Position numbers and translations under genes: made by a program | NCBI GenBank assembly: GCA_937898685.1 | Contig: CALEJT010000076.1 | Span: forward strand, 1-64,000 | Length of the DNA: 64,000 nt | Direction: 5' to 3' | From: an uncultured Gammaproteobacteria bacterium | Lineage (GTDB): Bacteria > Pseudomonadota > Gammaproteobacteria > Pseudomonadales > Pseudohongiellaceae | Notes under the pieces: model-generated | The model's input: the letters and a program-made list of their open reading frames with translations, nothing else | What the model was told of the DNA's origin: nothing | Database searches by the model: none | Shown here: positions 24,210-33,000 of the stretch, in pieces | How positions within the stretch are numbered: the stretch's first letter is position 1 | Layout: every line of letters begins with the position of its first letter

Positions 24210-25507
24210 CAGGGCTGCCTCACCGGATAACGGGCTTCATAGGATCGGAAGTCGACACCACTCACGCCCATGCGGATGCCGAAGCGGTCACCGCGACCGG
24301 AGGCGGCACCGCCACTGCTGCTACGGCTCTGACTGACGTCGTAGAAGGTTTCGTTCGCGGCAAGATCTTCGATCAACTGTGCCGGATCGGGAGCGAAGCC
24401 CTGGATGTCGATCACGCCTTTGTCCAGGTTGAAGCTGGAAAGGGAGTTTTCCATGACGCTGTTGAGTTCCAACAACAGTCCGCCGACGTCCTGACGGGGA
24501 TACTCAAGCACGGCGCCCCACTCGGCTTCCAGCGCAAGTACTTGCGCCTGACTCTCGCGTGCTGCGGCGGATTGCTCCAGATAGATTTCGAGCTCACGCT
24601 CGAGCCAGGCTTTCTGCGCTGCGTTGTAAAGGAAGGGCAGGCACAGCAAGCCAACGAGCGCAAGAGCAGCCACGGCACCCACCTTCTGCTGCTTCTGACG
24701 AATACGATGCCAACCGGCCGCTTCGGCTTCTGCCGGGATGAAGGCATAGCCGCGGCGTGGGGTGAGCATGCGGCGCAGCGCGCACCAATCATTGCGGCCC
24801 TGTACGTTGCGCTGAGCGGGACCTGCGATCTGTTGCGTTTCCTGCTGCCACTGACGATTGAAAACCTCTTGTTCCAGATCGAGCTGGCTGACGGTCAAAA
24901 GATTGAGCAGCGTACCTTGCTGGAAGTGCAGGTAACTTTGATGCGTCGCATCGCTGTCGAGGATTACCTGCGACTCGACGCTGGCATCGTCCACCAGCGC
25001 CAGCGTGCGTGGCATCAAGGCGCCCAACAACAATCCTTCCTCGCTGAAGGCCTGACACAGACGAGTAGCCTTACGCTCCGGAAACCACAGTGCGGTGCCC
25101 GTGCCCTGATGGCCGGCGAGACCAAGCAGCAAAGGTTCTTCGTAAGAGGGCAACAGGGAATGTGCTTGCAACGACAAGGCCGAGCGCAGCAATTTTTCGC
25201 CGCTTACGTGCAGTTGATAGCGCGTGGCGACGAAGTGCGAAGGGGGTAACAACAGGAAGACTGCAGGCGTGTCCTTACGCGAGGTGAGCAAACTTGCGGC
25301 TGCGCGTGCGAGAGTGTCGGGTTCGCTATCGGCGACGTCGCGATATTCGCCGGTGGCCGTGTTGATGAGAGCGCCATCGCACAGCACCAGACTCACCTCG
25401 AGGCTTTCGAACACCGCGCGCTGAGAAGATGCCGTTTGCAGGGCACGCAGGCCGCTACCGAGATCGGACAGCGACAAGCTGTTAATTTTGGCGCGTAATC
25501 CCTTCAT
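24209..25507 (-). CDS. gspL: GspL-like type II secretion assembly protein
   Basis: 432 aa. An actin-like cytoplasmic domain (about 1-255; LEVSLVLCDGALINTATGEY, then VFLLLPPSHFVATRYQLHV) is followed by one TM helix (about 285-305, VGAVAALALVGLLCLPFLY), a coiled coil and a periplasmic ferredoxin-like domain with GVIDIQGFAPDP. This is the GspL plan; sequence match is modest, and a PilM/PilN fusion would look similar. It is the first gene of the type II locus, with a weak Shine-Dalgarno. Confidence 0.75.
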   Translation of the reverse strand: MKGLRAKINSLSLSDLGSGLRALQTASSQRAVFESLEVSLVLCDGALINTATGEYRDVADSEPDTLARAAASLLTSRKDTPAVFLLLPPSHFVATRYQLHVSGEKLLRSALSLQAHSLLPSYEEPLLLGLAGHQGTGTALWFPERKATRLCQAFSEEGLLLGALMPRTLALVDDASVESQVILDSDATHQSYLHFQQGTLLNLLTVSQLDLEQEVFNRQWQQETQQIAGPAQRNVQGRNDWCALRRMLTPRRGYAFIPAEAEAAGWHRIRQKQQKVGAVAALALVGLLCLPFLYNAAQKAWLERELEIYLEQSAAARESQAQVLALEAEWGAVLEYPRQDVGGLLLELNSVMENSLSSFNLDKGVIDIQGFAPDPAQLIEDLAANETFYDVSQSRSSSGGAASGRGDRFGIRMGVSGVDFRSYEARYPVRQP

Positions 25508-25618
25508 TTATTTTGCATTTGTGCCCTAGGTGGGGCGGCTGATTATACGGGAAGGGCAGGGGTCCACCTAATTTGGCGGCAACCAAGTACATTTTTCATA
25601 CGACTGTTACAAGAACGC
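25508..25618 (-). promoter_or_regulatory. Probable promoter region of the type II secretion operon
   Basis: The minus strand carries a perfect TATAAT (25547-25542) but no good -35. The -10 is enclosed by the inverted repeat TAGGTGG (25527-25533) / CCACCTA (25564-25570). The arrangement suggests a regulated promoter; the factor is unknown. Confidence 0.4.
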
Positions 25619-25653
25619 AAAAAAAAACGCCCATACCCTGCGGTATGAGCGTT
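25619..25653 (-). terminator. Intrinsic terminator of dsbA
   Basis: On the minus strand, stem AACGC-x-CATACC with GGTATG-x-GCGTT (4-nt loop, one mismatch) is followed by nine T. It lies 28 bases after the dsbA stop. Confidence 0.88.
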
Positions 25654-25680
25654 CTTTTAACGCACGCTGTCGCGACGCGT

Positions 25681-26322
25681 TTAGTTCTTTTTACGCTCAA
25701 GCTCGATCAGGTAATCGGCAACCTTGAGCATGTCGGCCTGAGTCGCCACACCTTCACCGGCGGATACACGGTACTTGCCGTTCACGATCAGGTTCGGCAC
25801 ACCATTGACTTTGTATTCGCGCATACGGGTGCCGGCTTTCTTGGCGGCCGAGGTCACGTTGAACGAAGACCAGGACTTGTCGAATGCAGCCGCATCCACA
25901 CCCTGCGAGACGAACAGCTTGCGGATCTCGTCTTCGGTTTGCAGGTAGTTGCCTTTCTGGTGGATCTCATTGAAGGCGAGCGGATGGATCTTGTCAAAAA
26001 CACCGAGGTCTTCGGCGGCGTAATAGATCTTGGCGTGAACTTCCATCAAGCCGTTCCACATGCCGGGGCTGCGTACGAAGACGACGTCTTCCGGCAGTTT
26101 TTCGGTCCATGCTTCGAGCAGCGGCTCGAAGGCGTAGCAGTGCGGACAGCCGTACCAGAACACTTCCGTGACCTCGATCTTGTTGGGGTCGACGGTGCGT
26201 ACCGGCGGGTCGATGACTTGATAGTGAGTGCCTTCCACGTACATGGCCGGCTGAGCAAGGGCGCTGGTGGCGCCAGTCAGCATGAGCGCCAGAGCGAGGA
26301 AAGGTTTGATCAACGATTTCAT
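25681..26322 (-). CDS. dsbA: Thiol:disulfide interchange protein DsbA
   Basis: 213 aa. Sec signal (FLALALMLTGATSALA, cut before QPAMY), thioredoxin fold with active site FWYGCPHCYAF (CPHC), the helical insert, and the cis-Pro loop VNGVPNLIVNGKY. It oxidises Cys pairs in exported proteins in the periplasm, relevant here for GspD partners and the cytochrome c proteins. It is transcribed alone, with its own terminator. The gene order dsbA–cytochrome c4–engB–polA is typical of Pseudomonas-like bacteria. Confidence 0.95.
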   Translation of the reverse strand: MKSLIKPFLALALMLTGATSALAQPAMYVEGTHYQVIDPPVRTVDPNKIEVTEVFWYGCPHCYAFEPLLEAWTEKLPEDVVFVRSPGMWNGLMEVHAKIYYAAEDLGVFDKIHPLAFNEIHQKGNYLQTEDEIRKLFVSQGVDAAAFDKSWSSFNVTSAAKKAGTRMREYKVNGVPNLIVNGKYRVSAGEGVATQADMLKVADYLIELERKKN

Positions 26323-26455
26323 GGTTGCTCCCAGGGTTTACGGGTCTGAGCAGGGTTCTAAGGACCCCTGCATAGCACCGCCAGAATAGCGGGGTTAAGC
26401 AGAGACCCTCAGTACGGCCAGGATCTTACAGCGCACGGAGTATGCCATAAGGTCA

Positions 26456-26483
26456 AATAAAAAGGGTGCCGTGTGGCACCCTT
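26456..26483 (-). terminator. Intrinsic terminator of the cytochrome c4 gene
   Basis: Perfect 9-bp stem AAGGGTGCC / GGCACCCTT (26462-26470 and 26475-26483, loop gtgt), followed on the minus strand by TTTTTATTT. Confidence 0.9.
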
Positions 26484-26527
26484 ATATATGCAACCGGATG
26501 AACCGCCCCTGAATCGGGCGGCACCGC

Positions 26528-27151
26528 TCAACGTACGCCGAAGACGAACGAAGCCAGTGCGGCAATCTCGGTATCGCTCAGGCGCGCGGCGATGCTGCGC
26601 ATGACGGCAGCGTCGTCGTTGGTGCGCTCGCCGGCACGGAAGGCCTTGAGCTGAGCTTCGGTGTAGGCAGGATCCTGACCGCTCAGAGCGGGGAAGCCGG
26701 CGGAAGCAATGCCTTTGCCGTCGACGGCGTGGCACGCGGAGCAGGCAGCGACGCCGATGGAAGCGTTGCCGGCCTTGAAGAGCACTTCGCCCTGTTCACG
26801 CAGAGCAGGGTCGACGGCGCCGAGAGGAGCTTCCTGCGTGGAGTACCAGGCAGCGAGGTCAGCCAGATCCTGGTCGTTGAAGTTGTCGAGAATGCCAGCC
26901 ATCAGCGGCACGACGCGGGCGCCGGACTTGATGTCGCGCAGCTGTTTCAGCAGGTATTTCTGACCTTGGCCACCGATCTTGGGCACGTTCGGCAGGGTGC
27001 TGTCGTTTCCAGCTTCGCCATGGCAAGCAAGACAGGCAGTGATTTTGCCCTTACCGGCCTGGGCATTGCCTTCCTGGGCCAGGACGGGGGAGGCGATGGC
27101 GGTGACAAGCACTGCGGCAACGACGCTTTTCACAAATGCATGGATGGTCAC
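26528..27151 (-). CDS. Diheme cytochrome c4
   Basis: 207 aa if started at the GTG at 27151 (AAAGG ten bases upstream); this gives a normal signal peptide (VKSVVAAVLVTAIASPVLA, cut before QEGNA). A longer TTG start at 27220 is less likely. Two c-heme sites, CLACHGE and CSACHAV, sit in two similar domains, each with a later Met ligand (VPLMAGIL and MRSIAARL). Cytochrome c4 carries electrons in the periplasm from the bc1 complex to terminal oxidases, matching the oxidase locus at 40.7-49.5 kb. Confidence 0.9.
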   Translation of the reverse strand: MTIHAFVKSVVAAVLVTAIASPVLAQEGNAQAGKGKITACLACHGEAGNDSTLPNVPKIGGQGQKYLLKQLRDIKSGARVVPLMAGILDNFNDQDLADLAAWYSTQEAPLGAVDPALREQGEVLFKAGNASIGVAACSACHAVDGKGIASAGFPALSGQDPAYTEAQLKAFRAGERTNDDAAVMRSIAARLSDTEIAALASFVFGVR

Positions 27152-27380
27152 GGTAACGGTACCTTTACTGAGCGTGGACTCTTGGCTGATTGATTGCCCG
27201 GCGGACCCGATGTGTCTCAAGGCCCCAAGCCTGGCGCGAACCGGGCGGGAAGGGGGGCTGTGCTAGAATCCCCCGGTTTTTTGGGCGGGCGGATTATACC
27301 CCAAGCCTCGCTCAAGCCCAATCTGCTACAGGAATTGCGTGAATCTTCTTGCAAGTCCCCAGCCACAGCCAGGAAGTCCC
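27152..27380. promoter_or_regulatory. Divergent promoter region between cytochrome c4 and engB
   Basis: Rightward, an extended -10 TGC-TAGAAT (27261-27269) is followed by a G/C inverted repeat and TTTTTT (27279-27284). Leftward, a perfect TATAAT is read at 27298-27293 without a good -35. No small gene seen. Confidence 0.45.
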
Positions 27381-28019
27381 ATGTCAGAAAGCGCTCCACC
27401 CGCCGGACTCGACTATCACCGCGCCGCCTACCACATCAGCGCCGCCAAGCTGGATCAATGCCCCAGCGACAGCATCGCCGAAGTTGCCTTCGTGGGTCGC
27501 TCCAATGCCGGTAAGTCCAGCGCCATCAACGCGCTGACCGGGCAGAGCAAGCTCGCGCGCACGAGCAAGACGCCGGGCCGCACTCAGCTCCTGAACTATT
27601 TCACCGTCGGGGAAGGCCTGTATCTGGTGGACCTGCCCGGCTTCGGCTACGCCAAGGTGCCGCCGGAGATGAAGCGCAAATGGCAGCAGGAGCTCGAACG
27701 CTATCTGGAAAAACGGGCGGCGCTGCGGGGCATCGTGCTCCTGATGGACATCCGGCACCCCTTGAAGGAGCTCGATGAAGTGATCGTCAGCTGGTGCCGC
27801 AAGGCGCAGATGCCGCTGCACGTTCTGCTCACCAAGGCCGACAAACTGAACTTCGGCGCCGCCAAAAACACGCTGCTGCAGGTAAGCAAGTCCTTGCAAT
27901 CGCCCCTGTTCAGCGTGCAGCTCTTTTCCGCACTCAACGGGCAGGGCACGGATGAATTGCGGCAGCGGCTCGATGACTGGCTGCTGGCGACGGAAGAAGG
28001 CGAAGAGTCAGCCGAGTAA
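27381..28019 (+). CDS. engB: Ribosome biogenesis GTPase EngB (YihA/YsxC)
   Basis: 212 aa from the ATG at 27381 (AGGAAG upstream). GTPase motifs in order: G1 VGRSNAGKSSAINAL, G2 TPGRTQ, G3 VDLPGFGYAKV, G4 TKADKL, and a G5 region VQLFSALNGQG. It acts in late assembly of the large ribosomal subunit. Start at 27381 is preferred to an upstream in-frame GTG. It is divergent from cytochrome c4 and separated from polA (opposite strand) by 413 bp. Confidence 0.95.
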   Translation: MSESAPPAGLDYHRAAYHISAAKLDQCPSDSIAEVAFVGRSNAGKSSAINALTGQSKLARTSKTPGRTQLLNYFTVGEGLYLVDLPGFGYAKVPPEMKRKWQQELERYLEKRAALRGIVLLMDIRHPLKELDEVIVSWCRKAQMPLHVLLTKADKLNFGAAKNTLLQVSKSLQSPLFSVQLFSALNGQGTDELRQRLDDWLLATEEGEESAE

Positions 28020-28432
28020 ACCTCCAAGGTTCCCAGCGCGTTGAAGTCTGGGCAGACGCGGCGAGCGTCGCTTCTCTTCATCAGGGGAGAAAGGGGCTTG
28101 GTGAGAAGAATGGCAGGGAGATGAGGGCCACGGCGGTATCGATCAGGGAGAACGAATTGGGGAGGCCCAAAAGTTGCGGGCCCTGACCGTAGGAGAAGAC
28201 AGTCAGGGCCCGGCGCCTCCTGGAGCCCAGGAGATATCTCTCAAACAGCAGCCTGGGAAAATCGGGGAGAAAACCAGCCTGCTGGAGCCATAGACATCGC
28301 CGCGTCTGCGAAGTTCACTCACCGATCGAAAATTTTTGCTTTCCCGTGACTTGCTGCCGTGAGCACGGCGCCACATTGCATTTGCTGGCTTTTTGCCAGC
28401 AATTCGCAGCTTCAACTGTGCCGTTCGCCGCG
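28020..28432 (+). ncRNA. Candidate structured GGA-rich RNA between engB and polA
   Basis: No credible coding sequence. On the plus strand, 28081-28275 has about ten GGA motifs, several as cAGGGAGA-type repeats (28082-28090, 28114-28121, 28144-28151, 28191-28196, 28229-28234, 28264-28270). Many fall in loops: a perfect 10-bp stem GGGCCCTGAC/GTCAGGGCCC (28178-28187, 28202-28211) shows AGGAGAAG in its loop; CTTCTC/GAGAAG and TGGC/GCCA stems enclose GGGGAGA and AGGGAGA; CTCCTGG/CCAGGAG closes at 28217-28233. This resembles Csr/Rsm sponge RNAs. Spot 42 and ErsA are known from the same polA–engB locus. No promoter found; a possible end is GCCA…TGGC-TTTTT near 28394. A perfect 8-bp hairpin (28382-28402) near the polA end lacks a U-run. 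Confidence 0.4.
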
Positions 28433-31207
28433 TTAGTGCGCTTCGTCCCACGAGTGGCCCCAACCAAGATCGACCACCAGCGGTACCCGTAGGGACGCCG
28501 CCGACATCATGCGGAAGCGCACGCCATCCTTGAGCGGCTCCAGATCCGCCTCGGCCACTTCGAACACCAGCTCGTCGTGTACCTGCAGGACGAGCCGCGC
28601 GTCGAGCTGCGCCACCTTGAGCCATTGGTCGATGTCGATCATCGCCTGCTTGATGAGATCCGCCGCCGTGCCCTGCATCGGCGCATTGATGGCCGTACGT
28701 TCGGCGGCCTTGCGCAGGTTCTGATTGCGCGCGCGAATGTCCGGCAGATACAGGCGACGTCCGAACAAGGTTTCGACGTAGCCTTGCTCCGCTGCGAGTG
28801 CGCGCGTGTTCTCCATGTAATCGCGCACACCGGGGTAGCGCTGGAAGTAGCGATCGACGTATTCCTGCGCTTCGACGCGCCCGATGCCCAACTGATTGGC
28901 GAGGCCGAAGGCCGACATGCCGTAGATCAACCCGAAGTTGATGGCCTTGGCGCTGCGGCGTTGATCGCTGCCCACTTCTTCGAGCGGAATGCCGAAGATC
29001 TCCGCAGCAGTGGCGCGATGCACGTCCAGGCCTTCGGCGAAGGCGCGAATCAAACCAGCATCGCCGGAGAGATGCGCCATGATGCGCAGCTCGACCTGTG
29101 AATAGTCCGCCGCAAGCAGGATCTTGCCGTCGGCGGGAATGAAGGCCTTGCGGATACGGCGGCCTTCATCCGTGCGAATCGGAATGTTCTGCAGGTTGGG
29201 CTCGGTGGAAGAAAGGCGTCCCGTGGCCGCCACCGCCTGTTGGAAGGTGCTGTGGATGCGACCGGTGTCGGGCTGGATGTCCAGCGGTAGTTTGTCGGTG
29301 TAGGTCGACTTGAGCTTGCTGAGCCCACGATGCTCGAGAATCACGCGCGGCAGCTCATAGTGCTGTGATAGCTCCTGCAGCACCGGCTCGGCGGTGGAAG
29401 GTTGCCCCTTGTCGGTCTTCGCGATCACCGGGTACTGCAACTTTTCGAAGAAAATCTTCTGTAGCTGCGCCGGGGAACCCAGGTTGAATTCTTCGCCGGC
29501 AAGTTCGTAGGCGCGCTTCTCCAACACGTCCAGGCGCACCGCGAGCTCCTCACTCTGTTGACGCAGCACATCGACGTCGACGCGAATGCCGGCGGCTTCC
29601 ATGCGTGTCAGCACCGGCACCAGCGGAATCTCGAAGTAGCGGTAGACCTCCGCCAACGAGCCCGTTTCGCGCAAACGTCGTTCGAGTATCAGCGCCAGGC
29701 GATGCGTGTAGTCCACGCCTTTGCCGGCCCACGCTGCAGCGTCGGCCACGCTCAGCTGCGCGAATTCGAGTTTGTTGCGACCCTTGCCCAGCAATTCTTC
29801 GCGCGAAAGCAAGGTGAATCCCAACTCGCGTTCACTGAGCTTTTCCAGGGTATGACGATGCGCGACCGAGTCGAGCACGTAGGACTGCAGCATCGTGTCG
29901 TAACGACGGCCGCGTAAACGGATGCCGTAGCGACGCAGCACGTGCGAGATGAACTTGAGATCGTGCCCGATCTTGAAGAGGGCCTGACTTTCCAGATGTG
30001 GCTTCAAGGCGGCCAACACCTGCTCGGCCGGCAACTGCTGCGCATCGCCGAGAAGATCGTGTCCCAGTGGAATGTAGACTGCCTGGCCTGCGGTGAGAGA
30101 AAAGGCGAGACCAATCAACTGCGCCTGTTTGAAGTGCGCGCCATCGGTGTGTACGGCCAGGGCCACGCGTTTGCTTTCACTCAGACTCCGACAAAGCGTG
30201 GTGAGCGCATCGGCATCGGTAAGCACTTGCACCTCTGTTTCGGCGGGTAGTTCGAGCAGCGCAGTGGTTGCATCCACCTCTGCCGATGTCGGCTCATCCA
30301 CTGAGGCGGTGTTGGATACTTCACTGGTGCTCGCACTTGCTGCGATTCCCTGTTCTTCCAGTTCACGCACCCAACTGCGGAATTCGAGTTCCTGGAACAG
30401 GCGCAGCAGCTCGGGTAGATCGGCGGGTTTGTGCGCAAGATCGCGCGGCCCGAACTCGAGGGCGACGTCGCACTTGATCGTGGCGAGGCGGACGGAAAGC
30501 TGAAGCTGTTCGATGTTGGCGCGCAGATTTTCGCCGGCCTTGCCCGGTACTTCGTCCGCATGCGCGATCAGATTCTGGACCGAGCCATATTGCAATAACC
30601 ACTTCACCGCCGTCTTCGGCCCCACGCCGGGAATGCCTGGGATGTTGTCCACCTTGTCACCCATCAGGCCGAGGTAGTCGATGATCAGTTCCGGCGGCAG
30701 CCCGAATTTGGCCTTCACGCCTTCGACGTCCAGCCGTTCATCGGTCATGGTGTTGAGCAGGGTGACGTGCTCGTTGACGAGCTGCGCCATGTCCTTGTCG
30801 CCGGTGGAGATCAAGGTGGGCACACCCTGCTCCTGCGCTTGACGCGCCAGGGTGCCGATCACGTCGTCGGCTTCGACGCCTTCGATGATCAGGAGCGGCA
30901 GGCCCATCGCGCGGATGATGGTGTGAATGGGCTCGATCTGACTCGCCAATTCCACCGGCATCGGCGGACGGTTGGCCTTGTACTGGTCGTACATCTCGCT
31001 ACGGAAAGTGCCGCCCTTGGCGTCGAACACCACTGCGACCGTGCTCTGCGGATATTGCTTGAGCAAGAGACGCAGCATGCTGATCACGCCCTTGATGGCG
31101 CCGGTGTCCTGCCCGGAACGAGTCTTGAGCGGCGGCAGCGCGTGGAAGGCGCGGAACAGGTAGGACGAGCCGTCGACCAGGACCAGGGGCGGAGTTGCTG
31201 TCGTCAT
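28433..31207 (-). CDS. polA: DNA polymerase I, apparently without working 3'-5' proofreading
   Basis: 924 aa from the ATG at 31207 (AAGGA nine bases upstream); an ATG at 31216 overlapping the upstream stop is the alternative. The 5'-3' exonuclease domain is intact (LVDGSSYLFRAFHALPP, STGDKDMAQL, DNIPGIPGVGPKTA). The polymerase domain is intact: motif A DYSQVELRIMAHLS, motif B RRSAKAINFGLIYG, motif C LQVHDELVFEV. In the 3'-5' domain the E. coli ligands D355/E357 (FDTET) align with Ala351/His353 (ALAVHTDG), D424 with Ile420 (LKFISHVL) and D501 with Gly497 (AGKGVDYT), so proofreading is predicted lost. It is in a row with znuA, five bases apart. Confidence 0.95.
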   Translation of the reverse strand: MTTATPPLVLVDGSSYLFRAFHALPPLKTRSGQDTGAIKGVISMLRLLLKQYPQSTVAVVFDAKGGTFRSEMYDQYKANRPPMPVELASQIEPIHTIIRAMGLPLLIIEGVEADDVIGTLARQAQEQGVPTLISTGDKDMAQLVNEHVTLLNTMTDERLDVEGVKAKFGLPPELIIDYLGLMGDKVDNIPGIPGVGPKTAVKWLLQYGSVQNLIAHADEVPGKAGENLRANIEQLQLSVRLATIKCDVALEFGPRDLAHKPADLPELLRLFQELEFRSWVRELEEQGIAASASTSEVSNTASVDEPTSAEVDATTALLELPAETEVQVLTDADALTTLCRSLSESKRVALAVHTDGAHFKQAQLIGLAFSLTAGQAVYIPLGHDLLGDAQQLPAEQVLAALKPHLESQALFKIGHDLKFISHVLRRYGIRLRGRRYDTMLQSYVLDSVAHRHTLEKLSERELGFTLLSREELLGKGRNKLEFAQLSVADAAAWAGKGVDYTHRLALILERRLRETGSLAEVYRYFEIPLVPVLTRMEAAGIRVDVDVLRQQSEELAVRLDVLEKRAYELAGEEFNLGSPAQLQKIFFEKLQYPVIAKTDKGQPSTAEPVLQELSQHYELPRVILEHRGLSKLKSTYTDKLPLDIQPDTGRIHSTFQQAVAATGRLSSTEPNLQNIPIRTDEGRRIRKAFIPADGKILLAADYSQVELRIMAHLSGDAGLIRAFAEGLDVHRATAAEIFGIPLEEVGSDQRRSAKAINFGLIYGMSAFGLANQLGIGRVEAQEYVDRYFQRYPGVRDYMENTRALAAEQGYVETLFGRRLYLPDIRARNQNLRKAAERTAINAPMQGTAADLIKQAMIDIDQWLKVAQLDARLVLQVHDELVFEVAEADLEPLKDGVRFRMMSAASLRVPLVVDLGWGHSWDEAH

Positions 31208-31212
31208 CGTTG

Positions 31213-32103
31213 TCATTCCTTGGCGCCGCACTCGAGAATGGCGGCGACGATGGTTTCATACATGCGCGCGTAGGCGGAGGCATCGACCGTTTCGTCCGCG
31301 CCCATCACATCCACTTCGCGCACCGCCAGGGTAGGCAGGTCGAGCAGATTGCGCACCTTGGACGTATCGACCCCAGGTTCCGCCACGAGGCAGGCGAGGC
31401 GTGCACGTTGCATTTCTGCACGCAGCCCCATCAAGGTACGCAGGCCGGCCATGGTGCCGTTGCTGTCAGTCAAGGACAGCGCTGCCGGCAGCGCCAGTTC
31501 TTGCTCCATATATATGAAGGCGTGGTGATAGACGGCCCAGGTGCTGGGCCGCGCTCGCTCGAGTTCCTGCTCGATGCGGTGGCGCAGCGCCATGAGTGTT
31601 GCCTCGAAGCGTTCGGCGTTGGCTGCATACCGCGCTGCATTGGATGGATCGAGGGCTGCGAGACGTTGACTCAAGGCCGAAGCGATGCGCGTGGCATTGC
31701 CAAGATCGAGCCACAGATGCGGATCGACTTCGTCGCCCCCTGGCACGAGTTTCATGCCCGCGATGTCCTGGGCAGTGAGTAAGCGCTCAGTATCGTTCTG
31801 CAGGATGTCGACCAGCGGCAGCTCCAGCGCCGGGCCCACCCAGAGTACGAGATCGGCTTCTGCCAAGGTGCGACGCTCAGACGGGCGCAACGAGATCGAA
31901 TGCGGATCCTGACCGGCACCCAGCGCAAGCAAGGGCTCACCAACGCCGTCCATCACGGCAGCTGCGATCAATTGCAGTGGCGGGATACTCGCTGCCACTT
32001 GCGGTGCCGCGTGCAGCTGGATGCAGGCGGCAGACAACATCAAGCCAGCAATGACTCGCACGCCGCGGGAAGGGAGCAGGGAACGAAAACTTGGTGCGGG
32101 CAT
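31213..32103 (-). CDS. znuA: Zinc ABC transporter substrate-binding protein (ZnuA-like)
   Basis: 296 aa from the ATG at 32103. Signal peptide (VIAGLMLSAACIQLHA, cut before APQVAA), then the cluster A-I metal-binding fold: ASIPPLQLIAAAVMDG, GAGQDPHSISLRPS (His ligand), EVDPHLWLDLGNA (His), AVYHHAFIYMEQ (His) and VAEPGVDTSKVRNL. The His-rich acidic loop found in E. coli ZnuA is short or absent. It captures Zn2+ in the periplasm for ZnuBC. It is divergent from znuCB with a Zur-like operator between, and lies directly upstream of polA, so polA may be partly zinc-regulated. Confidence 0.88.
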   Translation of the reverse strand: MPAPSFRSLLPSRGVRVIAGLMLSAACIQLHAAPQVAASIPPLQLIAAAVMDGVGEPLLALGAGQDPHSISLRPSERRTLAEADLVLWVGPALELPLVDILQNDTERLLTAQDIAGMKLVPGGDEVDPHLWLDLGNATRIASALSQRLAALDPSNAARYAANAERFEATLMALRHRIEQELERARPSTWAVYHHAFIYMEQELALPAALSLTDSNGTMAGLRTLMGLRAEMQRARLACLVAEPGVDTSKVRNLLDLPTLAVREVDVMGADETVDASAYARMYETIVAAILECGAKE

Positions 32104-32136
32104 CAAAGCGTCTGACTCGGCGGGGTGTGAAATAAA

Positions 32137-32157
32137 GGGTGCTATGATATACCACCC
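32137..32157. promoter_or_regulatory. Zur-like operator between znuA and znuC
   Basis: Inverted repeat GGGTGcTAT (32137-32145), centre GAT, ATAcCACCC (32149-32157), 8 of 9 arm bases paired. An AT-rich core inside a 21-bp palindrome between divergent zinc genes is the usual Zur layout. A GCGGGG-T-CCCCGC hairpin (32161-32173) lies in the znuC leader. Confidence 0.6.
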
Positions 32158-32211
32158 TGCGCGGGGTCCCCGCACACGGACGAACCCAACTCTTGGCGCA
32201 GCCCACCATCT

Positions 32212-32996
<785 letters not shown>

Positions 32997-33000
<4 letters not shown>

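Noticed and set aside
28382..28402. Perfect 8-bp hairpin as polA terminator
   Set aside because: No U-run on the minus strand after the stem; kept only as part of the spacer description.
28203..28625. 140-codon minus-strand frame over the polA 3' end and spacer
   Set aside because: Arg/Gly/Ala-rich, out of frame with polA and without ribosome site.
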